DNA of 17,355 nucleotides from JBFXAN01 sp050184225. Its GTDB lineage: Bacteria; Chloroflexota; Dehalococcoidia; CAUJGQ01. The notes beneath the pieces were generated by a model. The model was not told the DNA's origin and did no database searches. It saw nothing but the letters and a program-made list of their open reading frames with translations. The stretch is taken from contig JBFXAN010000138.1 of the NCBI GenBank assembly GCA_050184225.1, forward strand, positions 1 to 17,355, given 5' to 3'. The stretch's first letter is position 1. Every line of letters starts with the position of its first letter. This document shows positions 13,442 to 17,355 of the stretch, piece after piece. Position numbers and translations under genes: made by a program.

Positions 13442-14776
13442 ATGTCGAGAGTGCCGAGGCTGCCGCTGGACGGCGTGAGGATCATCGACCTGACGATGGT
13501 GTGGGCGGGGCCGTATGCGACGCGGCTGCTGGCGGACATGGGCGCCGACGTGATCAAGGTGGAGGGGGTCTCGAATCCGGACCTGGTGCGGGGGATCGGC
13601 GGTGCGTCACAGATGGCGGCGGGGGAGCAGGGCTGGAACCGCTCGGCCTACTTCAATGAGTACAACCGGGGCAAGCGTGGGATGACGCTCGATCTGTCGC
13701 AGCCGGAGGGGCAGGCGGCGCTGCTCGAGTTGATCGATGTGGCAGACGCGCTGATCGAGAACTATCGCGCCGACGTGTTGGATGGGCTAGGGCTGGGGCC
13801 GGAGGTGCTGCACGCGCGGCGGCCGGATCTGATCATCGTTTCGATGCCGGGGTTCGCGAAGCACGGGTCGGAGCGGGGGATGGTCGGGTACGGGCCGACG
13901 ATCGAGCAGATGGGCGGGCTGGTGTCGCTGACCGGGTATGAGGACGGTCCGGCGCAGAAGACGGGGATCTCGTACGGCGATCCGGTGGCTGGGATCATGG
14001 CGGCAGGAGCGCTGGTGACGGCGCTGCTGCGGCGGCAGCAGACGGGTGAGGGTGCGGTGGTGGAGGTATCGCAGCGGGACAACCTCGTCGGGCTGATCGG
14101 CGAGGCGGTGATGGAGTGGTCGATGAACCGGCGGGTACCGCCGCGCCGGGGGAACCGGCATCGCTGGATGGTGCCGCATGGATGCTATCCGTGCCGGCCG
14201 TTATCCGAGGAGGAGGCGCGGCCGGTCGGGATGCTCGGCGTCGCGTCAGGGTTTGCAACCGACCGGTGGGTGACGATCGCCGTGGCGACAGATGAGCAGT
14301 GGCGGACGCTATGTGAGGTGATTGGCCGTCCCGAGTTGGGCGGCGATCCGCGGTTTGCGAAGGCGATCGACCGGTTTGAGCATCAGGATGCGATCGATGC
14401 GATCGTGCGGGAGTGGACCGTCGAGCGTGGCGATGATGAAGCGGCGGCGATGCTTCAGGCGCGAGGGGTATCGGCGGCTGCCGTGCGGACGCCGCTGACG
14501 CTGACGCATGACGCGCACCTTGCCGAGCGGGGTTTCTATCGCGAGGTGGAGCATCCGACCGTCGGGCGGCATCGGGTGGCGGGGCCGCTGTGGAACCTTT
14601 CGCAGCCAGAGGTGGCGATCCGGTCGGCGGCGCCGTGCTTTGGGCAGCACAATGGAGAGGTCTTGTCGGATCTGCTGGGGATGACGGTCGAGCAGATCGG
14701 CCGGCTCGAAGAACTGGTGATCGTTGGAGACACACCGATGGCGGCGCGTCCGGCGGCTCAGGCGATTCGACGCTAG
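13442..14776 (+). CDS. Class III CoA-transferase (CaiB/BaiF) with catalytic Asp
   Basis: A 444-residue CoA-transferase, about 40 residues longer than typical. The N-terminus LDGVRIIDLTMVWAGPYATR and MGADVIKVEGVSNPD is canonical. Asp180 in YGDPVAG aligns with the catalytic Asp of formyl-CoA transferase, so an aspartyl-CoA intermediate is expected. The C-terminal part is complete (EVEHPTVGRHRVAGPLWNLS, then CFGQHNGEVLSDLLG). A Cys-containing insert (HGCYPCRPLSEEEARP) between the two halves accounts for part of the extra length. It begins 38 bases after the original stop of the preceding paralogue; GGAG and AGGGG lie upstream of the ATG. The pair probably forms a heteromer that activates a carboxylic acid for the acyl-CoA dehydrogenase encoded upstream. 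The acid and the CoA donor are unknown. Confidence 0.92.
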   Translation: MSRVPRLPLDGVRIIDLTMVWAGPYATRLLADMGADVIKVEGVSNPDLVRGIGGASQMAAGEQGWNRSAYFNEYNRGKRGMTLDLSQPEGQAALLELIDVADALIENYRADVLDGLGLGPEVLHARRPDLIIVSMPGFAKHGSERGMVGYGPTIEQMGGLVSLTGYEDGPAQKTGISYGDPVAGIMAAGALVTALLRRQQTGEGAVVEVSQRDNLVGLIGEAVMEWSMNRRVPPRRGNRHRWMVPHGCYPCRPLSEEEARPVGMLGVASGFATDRWVTIAVATDEQWRTLCEVIGRPELGGDPRFAKAIDRFEHQDAIDAIVREWTVERGDDEAAAMLQARGVSAAAVRTPLTLTHDAHLAERGFYREVEHPTVGRHRVAGPLWNLSQPEVAIRSAAPCFGQHNGEVLSDLLGMTVEQIGRLEELVIVGDTPMAARPAAQAIRR

Positions 14777-15026
14777 GTTGATCGCCCCGGATGGGGTACA
14801 TGTTTATGCATGCCACACCTGATGCTGACCTTCGAGAACCACGCCGCGGTGCAGGGCATGCGGCGCGACCGCACCTTCAGCCCGGTCGAACGCGACCGGG
14901 TGGCGCTGGTGCTCGTGTTCGCCACGGGCTGGACTCCGCCGGCAGTCCGCACGGCATGTCTTGTTGTACTATTTGGGGCAACCGGGGACGGCCCGGCCCT
15001 GGCTCGTCATCTCGGGAAGGACCGCC

Positions 15027-16061
15027 ATGAAAGGCCGCGCGCAGCAACTGATATCGCTCTCTCCGTGGGTCGTATCCGCCGGCGTCGTCACCTTGCTGGC
15101 CGGCCTGGCCTGGGACGCGGTCCTGCATCGCCTCGACCCCGACCTGGCGGCCCGCGAGGGCATCTTCGCCCTGACCAACCCCGGACATGTGCTCTTCGGC
15201 GGCGGGATCGCAATCATCGTGGCCGGCGCGCTCCTATTCTTTGCCGGCCGGGCGCTGACCACGCCACATCCGCTCGCCTTCGCGCTGCCCGCGGTCGCGC
15301 TGGCGACGCTGGCGACGGCATCGTTCGCGCTCGCGGCCTCGACCGGCACCCTGGGCGGCCCGAAGCACATGCACGAGGACGGGGCCATCCACACGCACGA
15401 CGAGCAGCAGGCGGTCGAGACACCGCAGCATGTGCATGAGGACGAGACCGCCCACACGCACGACGAGCAGCAGGCGTCCGCTGCACCGCCGGCGGGGAGC
15501 GCGGGTGCGTCCGCCCAAGGCGGCGCTGTGCACGACCACGGCGCGGCGCTCGCGGTCACCACCGCCGAACTCGAAGCAGCGACTCGCCTGGTGGTGGACA
15601 CGAAGGCGGCCGCCGCGCGCTTCGCGGACATCGAGGCGGCGCGCTCGGAAGGATACTACCAGGCGGCCTCCCCCCGGAACGGCCTCGTCCACTATTTCAA
15701 CACCGGCTATAACCGGGACGGCCGGATCCTGGACCCGGAGCATCCGGAGTCCCTGGTGTACCTGCACCTGACCGATGGGAGTTGGAAGCTGGTCGGCGTG
15801 CTGTACCGGATGCCGAGTCCGGGCCAGCCCGGCCCGCGTGTCGGCGGGCCGCTGACCGCCTGGCACGCGCACGACAATCTCTGCACGGCGAATGGCCGCG
15901 TCGTCGGCAAGATCGTCAATGGCCGCTGCACCAACGGCACCTTGAGCATCACGCCTGAGATGTTGCACGTCTGGCTGGCCGACAACCCCAACGGCGTGTT
16001 CTCGGACGACATGGAGCCGACCGCGCTGGGCGATCTGGCGAGGTCGCAGGCGAGCCCGTAA
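15027..16061 (+). CDS. Membrane protein with duplicated His-rich segment and unnamed conserved-looking domain
   Basis: A 344-residue protein. Three hydrophobic helices lie at about 13-33, 55-75 and 83-105. Two near-identical His-rich units follow (113-129 and 134-150, each with H-x-H-E-D and HTHDEQQA), then a low-complexity linker. A C-terminal domain runs from about 178 to 328, with LVHYFNTGYNRDGRILDPEH, LVYLHLTDGSW, LTAWHAHDNLC and EMLHVWLADNPNG. The WHAHDNLC and LHVW histidines look like a metal site. The domain resembles unnamed proteins I recall from Actinobacteria and Chloroflexota; I cannot assign a function. Metal handling is inferred from the His content. The ATG at 15027 has AAGGA 6 bases upstream; an earlier in-frame start (14961) would add a non-hydrophobic leader. 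Codon use is richer in C than the CoA-transferase genes before it. Confidence 0.75.
   Translation: MKGRAQQLISLSPWVVSAGVVTLLAGLAWDAVLHRLDPDLAAREGIFALTNPGHVLFGGGIAIIVAGALLFFAGRALTTPHPLAFALPAVALATLATASFALAASTGTLGGPKHMHEDGAIHTHDEQQAVETPQHVHEDETAHTHDEQQASAAPPAGSAGASAQGGAVHDHGAALAVTTAELEAATRLVVDTKAAAARFADIEAARSEGYYQAASPRNGLVHYFNTGYNRDGRILDPEHPESLVYLHLTDGSWKLVGVLYRMPSPGQPGPRVGGPLTAWHAHDNLCTANGRVVGKIVNGRCTNGTLSITPEMLHVWLADNPNGVFSDDMEPTALGDLARSQASP
15363..15476 (+). repeat. Tandem 63-base duplication encoding His-rich units
   Basis: The codons at 15363-15413 and 15426-15476 repeat with a 63-base period inside the membrane-protein gene. The two units share GCACGACGAGCAGCAGGCG exactly at their 3' ends, while their middles differ. 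Being in frame, the duplication doubled the number of histidines (H-x-H and HTH motifs) facing one side of the membrane. Confidence 0.85.
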
Positions 16062-16083
16062 GTCGTTGCTCCAGATGGCCTGT

Positions 16084-16106
16084 GCCCCGAGCCTTTCGTT
16101 CGGGGC
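16084..16106 (+). terminator. Hairpin after the membrane-protein gene
   Basis: GCCCCGA (16084-16090) pairs perfectly with TCGGGGC (16100-16106) around a 9-base loop, 22 bases past the stop at 16061. No T-run follows, so it is not a classical intrinsic terminator, though it may still stop or protect the transcript. Confidence 0.4.
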
Positions 16107-16364
16107 TGCGGTGGCTGTCTCCACGAAGCAAAGAGCACTCTTGCCGGCGTGAACGCCGCACGAGACGGCGTTCAACGCAAGGCCTAAACACGCCGCCATG
16201 GCGGCATGACTCGCATCAGGTTCTCGAACGGCCCTCGCAGCTGGTCTTCGGGCTGACCCATCGCTCAACATGCACCTCAACTCAGGCGAGCAGCTTAGCG
16301 GCCCAGGTGAAGCGCCTGGTCGAAATGGTGTGATCGCCGCTGTGTGCTCTCATTCTGGTCGTAT
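16107..16364. other. Gene-free stretch with two more dyads
   Basis: I see no convincing gene here. TGAACGCCG (16150-16158) pairs with CGGCGTTCA (16166-16174) around 7 bases, and GCCGCCATGGCGGC (16192-16205) is a perfect 14-bp palindrome. A short plus-strand frame ending at 16333 (STQASSLAAQVKRLVEMV) resembles the tail of a methyl-accepting chemotaxis protein and may be a gene relic. The stretch separates the membrane-protein gene from the convergent DinB-like gene. Confidence 0.4.
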
Positions 16365-16856
16365 CTATCCGTGCATCGAGCTGACGATGCGTTCGATCTG
16401 CTTGATGTGCGGCCGTTCGTGGATAGCCAACCAGTCTGCATAGAACAGCACCGAGTGTTCGAGTGGCCGTCCTGCCCCTGTGATGGTCGCGGTTCGTGAC
16501 CAGCCGTCGGGCGGCAATGATTGCAAGGCCGTCAGCAGATCGGCGCGCTGTTGAGCGAAGGCGCGCAACGAGGGCTGGAATGCCTGTTCGAGATAGTCGG
16601 TCTTCTTGATCCAGGTGCGGGGACTGACTGTCCGCAGCGTGGGCGCGTCCTGAGCGAGCATCGTCAGGATGGTGCCACCGCGAATGTCGGCACACGCGCG
16701 CAGGTGGGCAAGGACATCGTTGGCGGACCATTCATCGGGCTGCGGCGCGGTCTGGAGTTGTGCCGGTGTCAGACCGACGGTCAGGGTGGCGATACGCGTT
16801 GGCGTTGCAGCAAGCGAGGTCAGAGCCTGGTCAACGGTGAGCAATTGCGTGGGCAC
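16365..16856 (-). CDS. DinB-like (DinB_2) four-helix protein
   Basis: A 163-residue protein of the DinB/YfiT four-helix-bundle superfamily. The typical first part (LTPAQLQTAPQPDEWSANDV, then LAHLRACADI with His51) and the C-terminal HERPHIKQI (His146 and His150) give the three-His metal site of the family. Members include metal-dependent thiol transferases and damage-inducible proteins; the substrate here is unknown. A GTG at 16856 is the likely start, with AAAGGA 9 bases upstream. It is divergent from the dienelactone-hydrolase-family gene at 16938, with 81 bases between. Length is typical and no key residue appears to be missing. Confidence 0.87.
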   Translation of the reverse strand: MPTQLLTVDQALTSLAATPTRIATLTVGLTPAQLQTAPQPDEWSANDVLAHLRACADIRGGTILTMLAQDAPTLRTVSPRTWIKKTDYLEQAFQPSLRAFAQQRADLLTALQSLPPDGWSRTATITGAGRPLEHSVLFYADWLAIHERPHIKQIERIVSSMHG

Positions 16857-16894
16857 GTGACGTCATCCTTTCGCGCCGTCTGAGTGATGCACGT

Positions 16895-16925
16895 ATGATA
16901 CGCTCGAACGGATGTTCTGAGTAAT
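16895..16925 (-). promoter_or_regulatory. Possible promoter of the DinB-like gene
   Basis: On the minus strand TTACTC (16925-16920) and TATCAT (16900-16895) are 18 bases apart. The -10 matches consensus at five of six positions, the -35 is weak. On the plus strand TATGAT (16894-16899) covers the same bases and could serve the divergent gene. Only the position between divergent starts makes this worth listing. Confidence 0.25.
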
Positions 16926-16937
16926 AGGGAGGTGGGC

Positions 16938-17355
16938 ATGGGTGAGTGGCTGCAGGTCGGGCCGGCGGGGAATCGCGCGTATCTGGCGGTGCCGGAAAGC
17001 GGGGCTGGGGCCGGGGTGCTGGTGCTGCATGCGTGGTGGGGGCTGACGTCGGTCTTTACCGACGTGTGCGACCGGCTGGCAGCGGCGGGCTTCGTGGCGC
17101 TGGCGCCGAGCTTGTATCCCGGCGGGGCGGCGACGGCGTCGATCGCCGAGGCGGAGGCGTTGGTCGCCGCGCACGATCGGGCGCCGGGCGAGGCGGAGGC
17201 GGTCGTGCTGGCTGCGGTGGAGCAGTTGCGTGGGTTGCCGTCGGTGACGGGTGCGGGGATTGGGGTGATCGGCTTCTCGATGGGCGCGTATTGGGCGCTG
17301 CGTCTGTCGCAGGTGCGGCCGGATGACGTTAGCGCGGCCGTGGCGGTCTACGGGA
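16938..17355 (+). CDS. Dienelactone-hydrolase-family protein, 3'-truncated by window
   Basis: The first 139 codons of an alpha/beta hydrolase of the dienelactone hydrolase family. LVLHAWWGLTSVFTDVCDRL (29-48) and FVALAPSLYPGG are characteristic of the family's N-terminal half, and GFSMGAYWAL (112-121) is the nucleophile elbow. The nucleophile is Ser114 where classical dienelactone hydrolases have Cys, and HAWWG has Ala where the family often has Glu, so true dienelactone hydrolysis is uncertain; a general esterase role is more likely. The remaining acid and His lie beyond the window. The start has a strong GGGAGGTG just before the ATG. Confidence 0.88.
   Translation, partial: MGEWLQVGPAGNRAYLAVPESGAGAGVLVLHAWWGLTSVFTDVCDRLAAAGFVALAPSLYPGGAATASIAEAEALVAAHDRAPGEAEAVVLAAVEQLRGLPSVTGAGIGVIGFSMGAYWALRLSQVRPDDVSAAVAVYG

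Noticed and set aside
14810..15439. Plus-strand frame starting MPHLMLTFENHAAVQG
   Set aside because: It overlaps the membrane-protein gene for most of its length and becomes Arg/Pro-rich low-complexity sequence there. Only the first 70 codons are outside it and they match nothing I recognise.
15234..16280. Minus-strand frame of 348 codons
   Set aside because: Antisense of the His-rich membrane-protein gene; no domain motifs and Arg-rich composition.
16862..16868. TGACGTCA-like octamer near the DinB-like start
   Set aside because: An 8-bp palindrome overlapping the start region is expected by chance and has no second copy nearby.

Overview
The window is GC-rich (I did not compute a percentage), with tightly packed genes, Shine-Dalgarno-led starts and several families of long intergenic palindromes. 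Gene content fits a Chloroflexota-like bacterium, perhaps near the Thermomicrobia: an SDR/CoA-transferase/acyl-CoA dehydrogenase cluster, paired DUF433 and PIN-like genes, and VOC and alpha/beta-hydrolase singletons. This assignment is an inference, because no rRNA or tRNA gene is present. The first 12 bases are identical to the end of an Illumina adapter, so position 1 is a draft-contig end and genuine sequence starts at base 13.

Layout. 1-988 (-): LVIVD-repeat beta-propeller protein, cut by the contig end. 1237-2325 (-): kinase-like small-molecule phosphotransferase. 2562-3005 (-): methylmalonyl-CoA-epimerase-like VOC protein, divergent from an esterase at 3145-3981 (+). A long inverted repeat (4015-4095) separates that esterase from a convergent aldo/keto reductase (4119-5102, -). 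5176-7346 (-): two paralogous toxin-antitoxin-like cassettes (DUF433-like plus PIN-like) bracket coaD, which encodes the CoA-biosynthesis enzyme phosphopantetheine adenylyltransferase. 7419-8246 (-): alpha/beta hydrolase. 8290-8459: two inverted copies of a GC-rich hairpin repeat.

8474-14776 is the most interesting part, a divergent catabolic cluster. On the minus strand are two paralogous SDRs, one with the full Ser-Tyr-Lys site and one that has lost both Tyr and Lys. On the plus strand are an acyl-CoA dehydrogenase and two class III (CaiB/BaiF) CoA-transferases. One transferase keeps the catalytic Asp. The other has Leu there and also carries an in-frame TAA that cuts off its last 48 codons, which remain intact downstream. 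This layout (active and inactive SDR, paired class III CoA-transferases, acyl-CoA dehydrogenase) resembles the BbsCD/BbsEF/BbsG part of the benzylsuccinate beta-oxidation pathway. The substrate here is unknown, and no fumarate-adding enzyme, hydratase or thiolase is in the window.

15027-16061 (+) encodes a three-helix membrane protein with a duplicated His-rich segment and a conserved-looking but unnamed C-terminal domain. 16084-16205 holds three hairpins. 16365-16856 (-) is a DinB-like protein, divergent from a dienelactone-hydrolase-family gene (16938-17355, +) that runs off the window.
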